The notes: generated by a model from the letters alone, not told the origin. A DNA stretch of 35,345 nucleotides from Sva-07 sp964651825 (GCA_964651825.1 CAZYWK010000034.1:1-35345), one strand, 5' to 3'. Counted from the first letter of the stretch, positions 17,810 through 26,970 are shown. Numbers and translations: made by a program.

Positions 17810-17836
17810 GGAACTCTGAACAATTTCTTGAGTTCC
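17810..17836. promoter_or_regulatory. Inverted repeat in the divergent FtsK-like/Ig-like intergenic region
   Basis: GGAACTC-N13-GAGTTCC, perfect 7-bp arms. Each strand reads GGAAC-N17-GTT, similar in form to ECF-sigma promoters (GGAAC -35, GTT -10). It could be a two-way ECF promoter or an operator shared by both genes. Confidence 0.4.
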
Positions 17837-17897
17837 GGGGAGTTGGCGCCGATGACCAAGTGTCGACATCCGCCCGTCGTCGAGAGGCTTTCCGATC

Positions 17898-20800
17898 ATG
17901 ACCGCAACGACTGTGACCTGGCGCCAGACCGTGGCCGCTGTCGCGGTGGTCGCCATGGCGCTGGTCGGTGTGGTCGCCGTGTTCAGTTCCGACGGGCTGC
18001 CGGCGGTGAACGCCGCTTCCTCACGAGCGACCCGGTGGTTCGTCCACCAGCCGACGGGGACGGTGGTGTTGCTCGACGGATACGGCGGGCGGGCGGTCGC
18101 TCGGATCGACGCGGAGAGCGCGGGGGAGCAGATCAGCGTCGCCGAAGGCGGCTCGGCGGCGTATCTGCTCAACGACACGACCGCCGAGGTGAAGATGATC
18201 GAGACCGCGGAGCTCCGGTTCGGGGCTCCGGTCAGCCTCGCTGCGCTCGGCGGCGGTCGAGCGGTCTCCCAGGTCGGTTCCGCCGGCCTGACGGTGGTCA
18301 ATCCCGATGATGGTGGAGCGTCCGCGCTGCCGGTCGTCGGCGAGCCGCTCAACTTCGATGTCGATCTGGGCGCCGAGCTGGTGGTCGCGCCCGACGGTGT
18401 CGTGTGGACGATCGACGGATCAGCGCTGCGCCGTGCGACCTCGACGTCGTCGTCCGACACGGAGCTCGGCCTCGGTCCCGACGCGGTGCTGACACTCGTC
18501 GGCAGCGAGCCGTTCGTCGTCGACCGGGCGAACCGGCGTGCTCGTCTCGGGACCGGCAGCTGGCAGGCGATCGACACCGACGCCGATCCGAGCGAGATCA
18601 TCGGACAGGTCAACGGGCCGTCCGCGAAGTGCGGCTGGGTGGCGGCGAACGACGACCTGTGGTGCGTCGGCCGCGGTGGTATCGAGGAACGTTCGACGAT
18701 CCCCGGGCTCGACGTCGACGGCCCGGATGCGCTGGCGATCGCCGGCGATGCGGCGGTCGTGGTCCGTCGCACCCCGTCCACGATCGTCCAGCTCGATTGG
18801 CGCGGCGATCGGATCGTCGAAGACGTGACGATGACGACGAGCCCCGATGCCGATCTCGCCGTCATCGCGACGACCGACCTCGTGTGGGTGGACGACGTCG
18901 CCGGCGACTTCGTCTGGGCGGTGAACCCGTGGAAGGTGTCGGCGATCGACAAGAACGGCGACGACGTGTTCGTCGTCGGCGAGGACGGGACCGTCATCGA
19001 CCAGGGCGATCTGGACGACTCGGCCACGCCCACCGCCGACGACCCGAGCGCCGGTGAGATCATCGAGCGCGAGCCCGACGACAACGGCGTCGACGATCCG
19101 CCGGTGGCGGTCGACGACCCGGTCACGGCACGTTCTGGTGCCTCCGTGCAGGTGCAGGTCACCGCGAACGACTACGACCCCGACGGCGAGGCGATCGTCG
19201 TCCAATCGGTCGGCCCTCCCGGCCACGGGAAGGTCGAGATCGGCACCGCGTCGACCGTCGTGTACACCCCTGAGGCGGGCTACGTCGGTGCCGATCGCTT
19301 CACGTACACGATCGTCGACGGCAACGGCACCGAAGCCTCGGCGACGGTGCTCGTCGAGCTCCTGCCCGCGGGATCAGCCAACACGCCGCCGATCGGCACA
19401 CCCGACACGGCACAGACCGGTCCCGGCACCCCCGTGGTCGTCGAGGTGTTGCTCAACGATGTCGACCCCGAGCGCGATGCACTCCGGATCGGGTCGTTCA
19501 CCCCGCCCGACGGACCATCCGGCGCACCGATCGGCGAGGTGACCGAGACGGTCGGCAAGTCCGGCCTGCCGGCGCTGCGCTTCGTCCCCGCCGCAGGGTT
19601 CGAGGGCACGGCGATCTTCTCCTACCGACCTGTCGACTCGCTCGACGGGCAGGGCAACGACGTGCAGGTCCGTGTGGAGGTGGCCGCGAGCAACGAGGCC
19701 AACCGCCCGCCGGTCGCTCGACCGGACTCGATCCGCGCCCGGCGCAACATGGTGACCCAGCTGCCGGTACTCGTCAACGACATCGACCCGGACGGCGACG
19801 AGCTGACCCTCGACGTCGTGACCCCCCTGCCGGCGGGCCTCGATGTCACCGTGCGGGGCGCGGAGCTGACGGTGGTGGTGCGGACCGGTGCTGCCGACCT
19901 GCTGCCGTTCCAGTACGAGATCGCCGATGGCCACGGTGGTGTCGCCCGCGGGTCGGTGCTCGTCGACGTCATCGACGATGCCGAGCCGAACCTGCCGCCG
20001 GTCGTCACCGCCGACTCCGACACGGTCGTCGTCGGATCGTCGATCGACGTGAACGTGCTCGCCAACGACGTCGACCCCGACGGCGACCGGCTGGTGGTGG
20101 TTTCTGCATCGCAGCCACCGGACGGCCTCGGCCAGGCCTTCGTGCTCGGCGACGCGGTCCGCTTCACCCCGGCGTCGATCGGTGAGCGCGACGACACCAC
20201 GGCGCGCTTCACCTACACCGTGAGCGATGGGAACGGTCACGAGGTGACCGGCGACGTGAGCGTGTCGATCCTGAGCGAGTCGGCGGGGCGTCCACCGTAC
20301 GCGCGCGACGACTCGGCGTTCACCTACGTCGACACGGCGGTGACGATCGACGTGCTGCGCAACGACGGCGACCCCGCCGGCGACCGACCGCGGCTCGTCG
20401 GAACGCCAGGTTGTGCCGGAGGGGGCGCCGCGGTGGTCACCGCCGACGGACAGGTGCGCTTCGATCCACCGCGCGGTCAGGTCGGCGCCTTCCGGTGCAC
20501 GTACGAGGTCACGAACTCGAGCGGCCTGCGCGCCGGGGCGTCGATCATCATCTCCGTCCGGGCACCCCTGCTGACGAATGAACCACCGGTCGCGGTGAAC
20601 GACCTGCTGCCGGTGGAGGTGAACACCACCCAGGCCATCGACGTGACGAGGAATGACAGCGATCCCGATGGTCCGAACAGTTCGCTGACGGTGGTGTCCT
20701 CGACGGCGCCGCTGCTCGGGACGGCCACTCGGAGCGGCAACGTGATCGCGTTCACCGCGGGCGCGGTCACCGGCGTCACGACCATCAGATACCAGGTCGC

Positions 20801-22595
20801 CGACGCCGGCGGCGCGGTGTCGCTCGGCCAGTTGACGGTGACGATCAACGAGAAGGCGAACGTCGCGCCCATTGCCCAGGACGACGGCCGGCTCGTCTTC
20901 GCCCCCGGCGCACCGGCCGCCTTCGACGTGCTCGAGAACGACAACGATCCCGACGGCCAGAACAGCGCGCTCAGGGTGCAGTCGGCGTCGAAGGTGTCCG
21001 GCGACGGCTCCGTGTCGCAGTCCGGCAACATCGTCACGTTGACCCCGAGCGCAACGTTCCTCGGCGACCTCGTGGCGACCTACACGATCGTCGACCCCGA
21101 CGGTCTGACCTCGAGCGCCCGCGTGACGCTGCAAGTCGTCAAGCAGCCGAACCGGCCGCCGGAGGCCCGCGACGACAGCAACGACGTGGCCAACGGTGGG
21201 TCGGTGTCGACGGCGGTGCTGTTCAACGATTTCGATCCTGACGGCGACAACTTGTCGATCAGCATCACCGCGGCGCCCGATCCATCGCTGGGCAGCGCCC
21301 GTGTCACCAGCGACCGGTCGATCGCGTTCACTGCCGTCCCCGGCGCTGCCGGTACGGCGGTGATCCGTTACCAGATCAGCGATGGCGAGTTGTCGGCCGA
21401 CGCGACGTTGCGCATCACGGTACGCGCCTGCACCGAGTCGCAGCCGGTTGCCGGCAGCGCGACGCTGACGACGGGCTATCAGCAGGCGATCGGCGTCGAC
21501 CTGAACGCGCTCGCCGCCAACGGGACGATCGTCGACGTGTCCGGCCCGGCGGGCTATGGGGACGGCCTGTACACACCGCCGGCCGGCGAGAACGGCAACG
21601 TCCAGATCAGCTACGCCGTCGTCAACTCGTGCCGCCAGCGCGCCAGCGGCACCGTGACGATCGACGTGAACCAGGACCCGATCGCGCAACCCCAGTCGTT
21701 CACCATCGGTCGTGGCGAGTCCCGAGAGATCCCCGTGTCGAGCATCGCGAGCGACGCCGAACCGCTCACGATCGTCAGCAGCAGCGGCGCGCCGGGCTGG
21801 GTCGTCACCGAGGCGGGACGGCTGCTCCTCCGTCCCGCCGCCGGCGCGGCGGTCGGCACGGCGACGTGGACGACGGTGGTCGCCGACCCGGGCGGGCTCA
21901 CCACATCGGTCTCGTTCTCGGTGAAGGTCACGAACCAGCTCCCGACCGGCGCGCCCGACACGGTCGACGTGCGCGGCGGCGTCGCGGTGCTGCTGTCCCC
22001 GCTCGACAACGACAACGACCCCGATGGCCCCAACGCCGCCCTCGCGATCCAATCCGTCCCGGCGACGATCACCTTCCCGAACGGCAAGTCCGGCACCGTC
22101 ACGATCGTCGGCACCCGTCAACTCTCGGTCGACCCGGCAGGCGGCCTCGGCAACACGTCGTTCACCTACACGATGCGTGATGCGGACGGCGGCGTCTCCG
22201 CGCCGATCACCGTCACCGTCGTCGCGAACCGCGCGCCGTTCGCGAACTCCCAGACCGTCACCGCGGTCGCCACGCAGGCGATCGATGTTGCACTCGACGC
22301 CGGCGACCCGGACGGTGACGCGCTCACCATCGTGGAGCTCACCGACCCGTCCGGCGTGGTGACCACGCAGGCCGGGCTGAGCTTGCGGATCATTCCGCCG
22401 GCGGCCGGCACATTCTCCGTCACCTACCGGGTCAGCGACGGGCGGGCGACCTCGGCGATCGCGACGATCACGATCAACGCATCGGATCCCCCACCGCCGA
22501 CCACCGTGCCGCCGACCACCGTGCCGCCAACGACCGTCCCGCCCACCACCCCGACCACGACGGCGCCGGCAGATCCGCCGGCGCCCGGTTCGTGA
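17898..22595 (+). CDS. Giant exported Ig-like/cadherin-like repeat protein (1565 aa)
   Basis: The N-terminus has a membrane anchor or signal segment (TVAAVAVVAMALVGVVAVF, about residues 11-30). A domain with short repeating beta-strands, likely a beta-propeller (about 40-370), and an acidic linker follow. Next come about 12 tandem Ig-like repeats of roughly 95-100 residues, recognised by the calcium-type motif NDxDPDGD (near residues 422, 519, 626, 722, 821, 918, 1013, 1109, 1371, 1468, with two degenerate copies near 1195 and 1290). The tail is Pro/Thr-rich (TTVPPTTVPP). There is no LPXTG or C-terminal membrane helix. It probably extends from the cell surface; ligand unknown. ATG 17898 has GAGAGG upstream, unlike most promoter-proximal genes here. 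It ends 12 bp from the convergent transglutaminase-like gene. Confidence 0.88.
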   Translation: MTATTVTWRQTVAAVAVVAMALVGVVAVFSSDGLPAVNAASSRATRWFVHQPTGTVVLLDGYGGRAVARIDAESAGEQISVAEGGSAAYLLNDTTAEVKMIETAELRFGAPVSLAALGGGRAVSQVGSAGLTVVNPDDGGASALPVVGEPLNFDVDLGAELVVAPDGVVWTIDGSALRRATSTSSSDTELGLGPDAVLTLVGSEPFVVDRANRRARLGTGSWQAIDTDADPSEIIGQVNGPSAKCGWVAANDDLWCVGRGGIEERSTIPGLDVDGPDALAIAGDAAVVVRRTPSTIVQLDWRGDRIVEDVTMTTSPDADLAVIATTDLVWVDDVAGDFVWAVNPWKVSAIDKNGDDVFVVGEDGTVIDQGDLDDSATPTADDPSAGEIIEREPDDNGVDDPPVAVDDPVTARSGASVQVQVTANDYDPDGEAIVVQSVGPPGHGKVEIGTASTVVYTPEAGYVGADRFTYTIVDGNGTEASATVLVELLPAGSANTPPIGTPDTAQTGPGTPVVVEVLLNDVDPERDALRIGSFTPPDGPSGAPIGEVTETVGKSGLPALRFVPAAGFEGTAIFSYRPVDSLDGQGNDVQVRVEVAASNEANRPPVARPDSIRARRNMVTQLPVLVNDIDPDGDELTLDVVTPLPAGLDVTVRGAELTVVVRTGAADLLPFQYEIADGHGGVARGSVLVDVIDDAEPNLPPVVTADSDTVVVGSSIDVNVLANDVDPDGDRLVVVSASQPPDGLGQAFVLGDAVRFTPASIGERDDTTARFTYTVSDGNGHEVTGDVSVSILSESAGRPPYARDDSAFTYVDTAVTIDVLRNDGDPAGDRPRLVGTPGCAGGGAAVVTADGQVRFDPPRGQVGAFRCTYEVTNSSGLRAGASIIISVRAPLLTNEPPVAVNDLLPVEVNTTQAIDVTRNDSDPDGPNSSLTVVSSTAPLLGTATRSGNVIAFTAGAVTGVTTIRYQVADAGGAVSLGQLTVTINEKANVAPIAQDDGRLVFAPGAPAAFDVLENDNDPDGQNSALRVQSASKVSGDGSVSQSGNIVTLTPSATFLGDLVATYTIVDPDGLTSSARVTLQVVKQPNRPPEARDDSNDVANGGSVSTAVLFNDFDPDGDNLSISITAAPDPSLGSARVTSDRSIAFTAVPGAAGTAVIRYQISDGELSADATLRITVRACTESQPVAGSATLTTGYQQAIGVDLNALAANGTIVDVSGPAGYGDGLYTPPAGENGNVQISYAVVNSCRQRASGTVTIDVNQDPIAQPQSFTIGRGESREIPVSSIASDAEPLTIVSSSGAPGWVVTEAGRLLLRPAAGAAVGTATWTTVVADPGGLTTSVSFSVKVTNQLPTGAPDTVDVRGGVAVLLSPLDNDNDPDGPNAALAIQSVPATITFPNGKSGTVTIVGTRQLSVDPAGGLGNTSFTYTMRDADGGVSAPITVTVVANRAPFANSQTVTAVATQAIDVALDAGDPDGDALTIVELTDPSGVVTTQAGLSLRIIPPAAGTFSVTYRVSDGRATSAIATITINASDPPPPTTVPPTTVPPTTVPPTTPTTTAPADPPAPGS

Positions 22596-22607
22596 CCGGA
22601 GCCCGCG

Positions 22608-24785
22608 TCAGGTGCGCACCGGCGAGCGGGTGGTCGAGCGCAGCGACCGCAGGCTGAGCCGCCAACGCACCCGCTGCCACCGGGTCCGCTGCGCTCCGAG
22701 CGCTTCGTCGATCGAGGTGAGGCAGACCGCGGCGTCCTGCGCGAGCAGGTCGGCGCGCGCGGGGGTCCCGAACGTCGCTGATCCGTTGAGTGTCGCCAGC
22801 CGGTGGAGCTCGCGTTGCGCGTCCGGGGCCAGCGTGGCGGCGTCCGTCGCGATCTCGCGATCGGTCGACGACGGCGCGATCTGCAGCCCCGCGTCGACGA
22901 GTTCGTCGGTGGCCGATGCCCAGGCGCCGCGGATCCGGTCGGCTGGGACTGCGGCGCGGAGCCGTCGTCGCCGCCGGTGACGTTTCGCGAGCAGGATCAG
23001 GCCGATGCCGAGCAGGAGCGGCAACACCACGACCCCAGCCCCGACGCCGACCCGTATCGCCCAGAGCTCCGCGTCCGACCAGCCGTCGCTCGCCGCGTCG
23101 GTGACGTCCTGGTCCGCGTCGGGCGCGTCGCTGTCGACCTCCGGTGGCGGCGCGACCGGAGGTTGCGGAGCGGCCGGCGCCTGGACCTGGGGCTCCGGCG
23201 GCTCGGGGACGCTGTCGGTCGTCTCCTCGGCAGGCACCGGATCGAACGCGACCCAGGTGCCGTCGACGAGTTGAACCTCGGGCCAGATCGACGCGTTGGC
23301 CGACGTGATCAGCAGTGCCTCGGCCGACGGTGACGGTTCGACCTCGAATCCGGTCGCCACCCGCGCCTGCACCCCGAGTGAGCGGGCGAGCAGGACGAAG
23401 CCGGTCGCGAACTGTTCGCGGTTTCCCCGGCGCGTGTCGCGCAGGAACCTGTCGATCAGCACCTGTTGAAGCCCGCCGGCGGGCGCCTCCGAGTCGAGCA
23501 CGAAGTCGTCGCGCATCGCGGCCTCGATGGTTTCGAGCTGTCCGATGACCGTCCCGTCGCTGCCGGCAGCAAGAGTCTGCGCCAGCCCTGTCAGGCCGGC
23601 GACGTTCCCGTCGACCTCACGGGCGGCCGCCGTCGGGCTCGTGACGCCGGTCAGTTCGGGTGTGATGTTCGAGACGACGTCGATCACATCGCCGGGCTCG
23701 GGGCGATCCGTCAGCCGCACGACCGTGCGTGCCGGGTCGGTCTCCACATCGGCGTCGACCGACACCGGCGAGCCGGGGAGCGGGACGAGGCTGAGATCGT
23801 CGCGGAGGAAGCTGATGCCGGCCGCGACCGTCGGTCCCGTGGCGGCGCCCAGCGTCGTGCCGATCGGGCGCAGCGTCAGCGACGGTGTCCACCGGCGCCC
23901 GTCGTAGTCGGTGAGCGCCGCGGTGCGCCACCGCGCCGGCCAGTCGGCGACACCTGCATCTCTGCCGGTCGGGGTCACGTCGTGGAGGTCGACGGGCGGG
24001 TCGAGCGAGCGCAGCGCACGTGTGGCCTCGACCGGATCGAGCAGCGGGGCGGTCTGCGTGGCCGGTTCGTCCCGCCGTGGATCGGCGCGCGTGGTGAACC
24101 CGACGGGAACGCTCACCGCCGTTGCGACCAGCCCGACGATGAGCATCACGGCCAGCAGCCGTCGTTCGCCGCGCAGGAAGAGCCAGCGATCGCGCAGGCC
24201 ACCGCCCTCGTCGTGCAGGGCCGCGAACAGGAATGCCAGCACGCAGACGATGACCAAGGACCAGGGGCGCACGCCCAGCGGTGCCGACATGGTGATCACC
24301 GCGATGTACGTGGTCGCGACCGGGAACAGCGGGAGGAGATGCCAGCGGCGCCAGGTGGCGAGCAGCGCGCTCGAGGCCGCGCCGATGGCCAACCCGGCGG
24401 CGACGGCGCCGACCAGCACCGGACGGTAGGGGCTCGGCCACTCCGTCGACAACAGCCGCCGGAGCCCGGACGTCAACGCGGTGCCCGCATCCCCGGCGTC
24501 ACCGCCCGCCACGATCACCGCGAGCGTGAGCGACACGACCGCGCCGAGGCACGACGCGCCGACGCGAACCAGACCCTGGCGGCCAGCGGTCAGCGCGACC
24601 GCCCCGATCGGGACGAGTGGGGCCACCACCAGCGTCCACACGAAGCGGTCGAACACGCCACCCGCCTCGGCGCCGAGGACCGCGAACATCGCCGCCAGCA
24701 GCCCGAGCCGGGCTCGAACGAGGCTCAGTCCCGGCGATCCTGCCCGCTCCGGAGCTCCGTCGATCACGGTCTCGACCTCGGTCAC
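22608..24785 (-). CDS. Transglutaminase-like (TgpA-type) membrane protein, catalytic Cys and His missing
   Basis: 725 residues. About six N-terminal membrane helices (25-230) precede an extracytoplasmic region (about 235-590), one C-terminal helix (about 595-620) and a cytoplasmic tail of about 100 residues. The transglutaminase-like core is clear at residues 449-517: GNREQFATGFVLLARSLG and ARVATGF, then ASIWPEV and VAFDPVP. In active enzymes the first motif is G-Y-C and the second HAWVEV. Here Arg replaces Cys and Ser/Ile occupy the His position; only the Asp remains. Catalysis by the usual triad is not possible. A 4-nt overlap with the DUF58 gene and linkage to moxR match the conserved moxR-DUF58-tgase arrangement. 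It may be a structural or peptide-binding relative. Confidence 0.85.
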   Translation of the reverse strand: MTEVETVIDGAPERAGSPGLSLVRARLGLLAAMFAVLGAEAGGVFDRFVWTLVVAPLVPIGAVALTAGRQGLVRVGASCLGAVVSLTLAVIVAGGDAGDAGTALTSGLRRLLSTEWPSPYRPVLVGAVAAGLAIGAASSALLATWRRWHLLPLFPVATTYIAVITMSAPLGVRPWSLVIVCVLAFLFAALHDEGGGLRDRWLFLRGERRLLAVMLIVGLVATAVSVPVGFTTRADPRRDEPATQTAPLLDPVEATRALRSLDPPVDLHDVTPTGRDAGVADWPARWRTAALTDYDGRRWTPSLTLRPIGTTLGAATGPTVAAGISFLRDDLSLVPLPGSPVSVDADVETDPARTVVRLTDRPEPGDVIDVVSNITPELTGVTSPTAAAREVDGNVAGLTGLAQTLAAGSDGTVIGQLETIEAAMRDDFVLDSEAPAGGLQQVLIDRFLRDTRRGNREQFATGFVLLARSLGVQARVATGFEVEPSPSAEALLITSANASIWPEVQLVDGTWVAFDPVPAEETTDSVPEPPEPQVQAPAAPQPPVAPPPEVDSDAPDADQDVTDAASDGWSDAELWAIRVGVGAGVVVLPLLLGIGLILLAKRHRRRRRLRAAVPADRIRGAWASATDELVDAGLQIAPSSTDREIATDAATLAPDAQRELHRLATLNGSATFGTPARADLLAQDAAVCLTSIDEALGAQRTRWQRVRWRLSLRSLRSTTRSPVRT

Positions 24786-25891
24786 GCCGTGCTCCGCCAG
24801 CGATGGACGAACTCGGCCGCCGTCGCCGCCGCGAGCAGCGTGCCCGGCCCGGCGATCGCGCCCGCACCGATCCGTACGGTCGACATCCGATCGGCCGACG
24901 CGAAACTGCTCGATGGGCCGGTTGCGCCGGTGACCATGACGACGGCGGTGTGGTCGAACCCGCCGGTGAACAGCGCCGCCACCGCCACCAGGTTCTCGGG
25001 GGCCGACCGTTGGACCGGGGTCAGCAGTTCGAGCACCGTCGCCTCGGCGACCAGCGGCGCCGGCCGCCCGGCGTGGTGCCGATCGGTGGTGCGCACGAGG
25101 ACGTCGAGGCCGGAACGAAGGGCGTGCACGGCCAGGCTGGCGGTGACGTCCACCATCTCCTCGAAGTCCTCCGGGGTGCTCGCCTCCGCGCCGGTGTCGA
25201 GGACGATCGTGAACTCGGGTCTGCGCACCTCGACGTGCTCGCGCACCATCAGGGTCCCGGTGCGGGCGGTCGTCGGCCAGTGGATCAGGCGAGGGTCGTC
25301 ACCGGCGACGTACTCGCGCATCGACACGAACCCGGACATGGGGTCGGCCGACGCGCGCCGGAGCACCGACTCGTTCTCCACCGAGCGGACGGCGCCCTGC
25401 GGGCCGAGGAGGTCGTAGATCTTCGGGTGCACGATCACGGGAGCGACCTGGCCCGTCCGGCGCGTGCCGACGGTCAGCCAGAGCGCGTCGATCCGTTCGA
25501 TCTCGAGCGGGCCGACGTCGAACAGCCCTCGGCGTGACGTCGGGATCGTGCTGTCGAGCACGACGGCGGTGTGGGCGGGCACCGCATCGGCCGGGACGCG
25601 TCGCTCGTGATCGTCGCAGCGGTCGATGATCGTCGCCCGGCTCGACCGGAACCGGGTGGGGTTGTGCACGCGGTAGGCGACGGGGATCGGATCACCGCGC
25701 GCGACGCGCACGGCGAGGATCCGGCGGGTGACGACGGCTCGCGGGGGGCGCTGTGACGCCCAGATCGCGAGCAGCAGGATCGTGCCGATCACCGCGGCGA
25801 CGATGATCAGCTCCTCGTACCCCCACCAGATCCCGAGCGCGAGCAGCACGATGGCGCTGAGCAGTGCACCGAGGCCCGAACGAGTGAGCAC
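24782..25891 (-). CDS. DUF58 domain membrane protein
   Basis: 369 residues. Two N-terminal membrane helices (about 5-25 and 27-45) precede a beta-rich region and the DUF58 core signature REYVAGDDPRLIHWPTTARTG (near residue 195). A VWA-like fold follows (PEFTIVLDTGAE, where the D-x-T/S-x-S metal site is incomplete). DUF58 proteins are typical partners of MoxR ATPases, which are thought to remodel or load them. GTG start at 25891, 27 bp after moxR. Its stop overlaps the GTG of the transglutaminase-like gene. Confidence 0.9.
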   Translation of the reverse strand: MLTRSGLGALLSAIVLLALGIWWGYEELIIVAAVIGTILLLAIWASQRPPRAVVTRRILAVRVARGDPIPVAYRVHNPTRFRSSRATIIDRCDDHERRVPADAVPAHTAVVLDSTIPTSRRGLFDVGPLEIERIDALWLTVGTRRTGQVAPVIVHPKIYDLLGPQGAVRSVENESVLRRASADPMSGFVSMREYVAGDDPRLIHWPTTARTGTLMVREHVEVRRPEFTIVLDTGAEASTPEDFEEMVDVTASLAVHALRSGLDVLVRTTDRHHAGRPAPLVAEATVLELLTPVQRSAPENLVAVAALFTGGFDHTAVVMVTGATGPSSSFASADRMSTVRIGAGAIAGPGTLLAAATAAEFVHRWRSTA

Positions 25892-25918
25892 GTCAGTCGT
25901 CCATGTCCGGCTCGACCG

Positions 25919-26869
25919 TCAACCTTCGCGGGTGCGCGGTACCGGGATCTCGTCGATGATGTCGGCGAGCACGAGATCGGCCCGGGTTCCCCGGAGATCG
26001 GCCTCGGCGGTGAGCGCCATGCGGTGCGTGAACACCGGATTCGAGATGGCCTTGACGTCGTCGGGAGTCACGTAGTCGCGGTCGGCGGTCGCCGCGTACG
26101 CGCGGGCGACGCGCAGCATCGTGAGCGTGCCGCGCGTCGACACGCCGAGGCGGAGATCGGGATGGATCCGCGTCGCCCCGGCGATCGCGACGATGTACTC
26201 GTGGATCGAGCGGGCCACCTCGATCCGGTCGATGGCGCCGATCAGCCGGTCGAGCTCGGCGGCGTCGGTGACCGGCGAGATCTCGTCGTGCTCGTGCTCG
26301 CGGCTGAAGTCCTCGAGGATCGACACCTCCGTGATCGGGTCGGCGAAGCCGATCGTGAGGCGCATCGCGAAGCGGTCGAGCTGCACGTCGGGCAACGGGA
26401 ACGTGCCCTGGAAGTCGCGGGGGTTCTGGGTGGCGATCACGAGGAACGGGCGTGGCACCGGGCGGCTGACGCCGTCGGCGGTCACCTGTCGTTCCTCCAT
26501 CACCTCGAGCAGGGCCGACTGCGTCTTGGGGCTGCCACGGTTGATCTCGTCACCGATCAGCACGTTCGTGAACACAGGGCCTTCGCGGAACGAGAACGAA
26601 CCCCCGGTCTGGTCGAACACCATCACGCCGGTGATGTCGGTGGGAAGGAGGTCGGGCGTGAACTGGACCCGCTTCCACGTTCCCGCGATCGAGCCGGCGA
26701 TCGCCTTCGCCAGGCTCGTCTTGCCGGTGCCGGGCACGTCGTCGAGCAGCAGGTGCCCTTCGGTGAGCAGACAGCACAGGGCGAGGCGGATCTCGTCGTT
26801 CTTGCCACGCACGACACGTCCGATGTTGTCGATGAGTGCGTCGGTCACCTGCGAGACGTGGGCGGGCAC
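25919..26869 (-). CDS. MoxR-family AAA+ ATPase
   Basis: 316 residues. Walker A DVPGTGKT at 44-51, Walker B GDEINRGSPKTQSALLEVMEE near 108, sensor 1 FLVIATQNP, and a C-terminal lid with the arginine-rich STRGTLTMLRVARAYA. These are intact, so it is a competent ATPase, in contrast to the degenerate FtsK-like protein of the same locus. It probably acts as a chaperone for assembly of the DUF58/transglutaminase-like complex. GTG 26869 has a TACACT hexamer 6 nt upstream and no Shine-Dalgarno. First gene of the moxR-DUF58-tgase operon. Confidence 0.94.
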   Translation of the reverse strand: MPAHVSQVTDALIDNIGRVVRGKNDEIRLALCCLLTEGHLLLDDVPGTGKTSLAKAIAGSIAGTWKRVQFTPDLLPTDITGVMVFDQTGGSFSFREGPVFTNVLIGDEINRGSPKTQSALLEVMEERQVTADGVSRPVPRPFLVIATQNPRDFQGTFPLPDVQLDRFAMRLTIGFADPITEVSILEDFSREHEHDEISPVTDAAELDRLIGAIDRIEVARSIHEYIVAIAGATRIHPDLRLGVSTRGTLTMLRVARAYAATADRDYVTPDDVKAISNPVFTHRMALTAEADLRGTRADLVLADIIDEIPVPRTREG

Positions 26870-26875
26870 GGATCG

Positions 26876-26881
26876 AGTGTA
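26876..26881 (-). promoter_or_regulatory. -10 hexamer TACACT, leaderless start of moxR
   Basis: TACACT ends 6 nt before the GTG at 26869. Confidence 0.5.
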
Positions 26882-26921
26882 CGTGTGGCCCCACCCGCCC
26901 CGGGGACAGCCCCATTCGGAA

Positions 26922-26964
26922 ATCTGGAGCAGTTGTGGCGCTGGGCGCGAACACTGCTCCAGAT
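26922..26964 (-). terminator. Terminator hairpin after the SNF2-SWIM operon
   Basis: Perfect 12-bp inverted repeat (ACTGCTCCAGAT / ATCTGGAGCAGT) with a 19-nt loop, 6 nt after the SWIM gene stop. It is followed on the minus strand by a short TTT. It separates the SNF2-SWIM unit from moxR. Confidence 0.6.
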
Positions 26965-26970
26965 GCTGGC

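Noticed and set aside
19374..22121. 915-residue minus-strand frame opposite the Ig-like gene
   Set aside because: Antisense shadow; Arg/His/Gly-rich, repeats only because the Ig repeats do.
22497..22560. Short tandem repeats near the end of the Ig-like gene as a mobile or regulatory repeat
   Set aside because: They simply encode the TTVPP repeats of the Pro/Thr tail.
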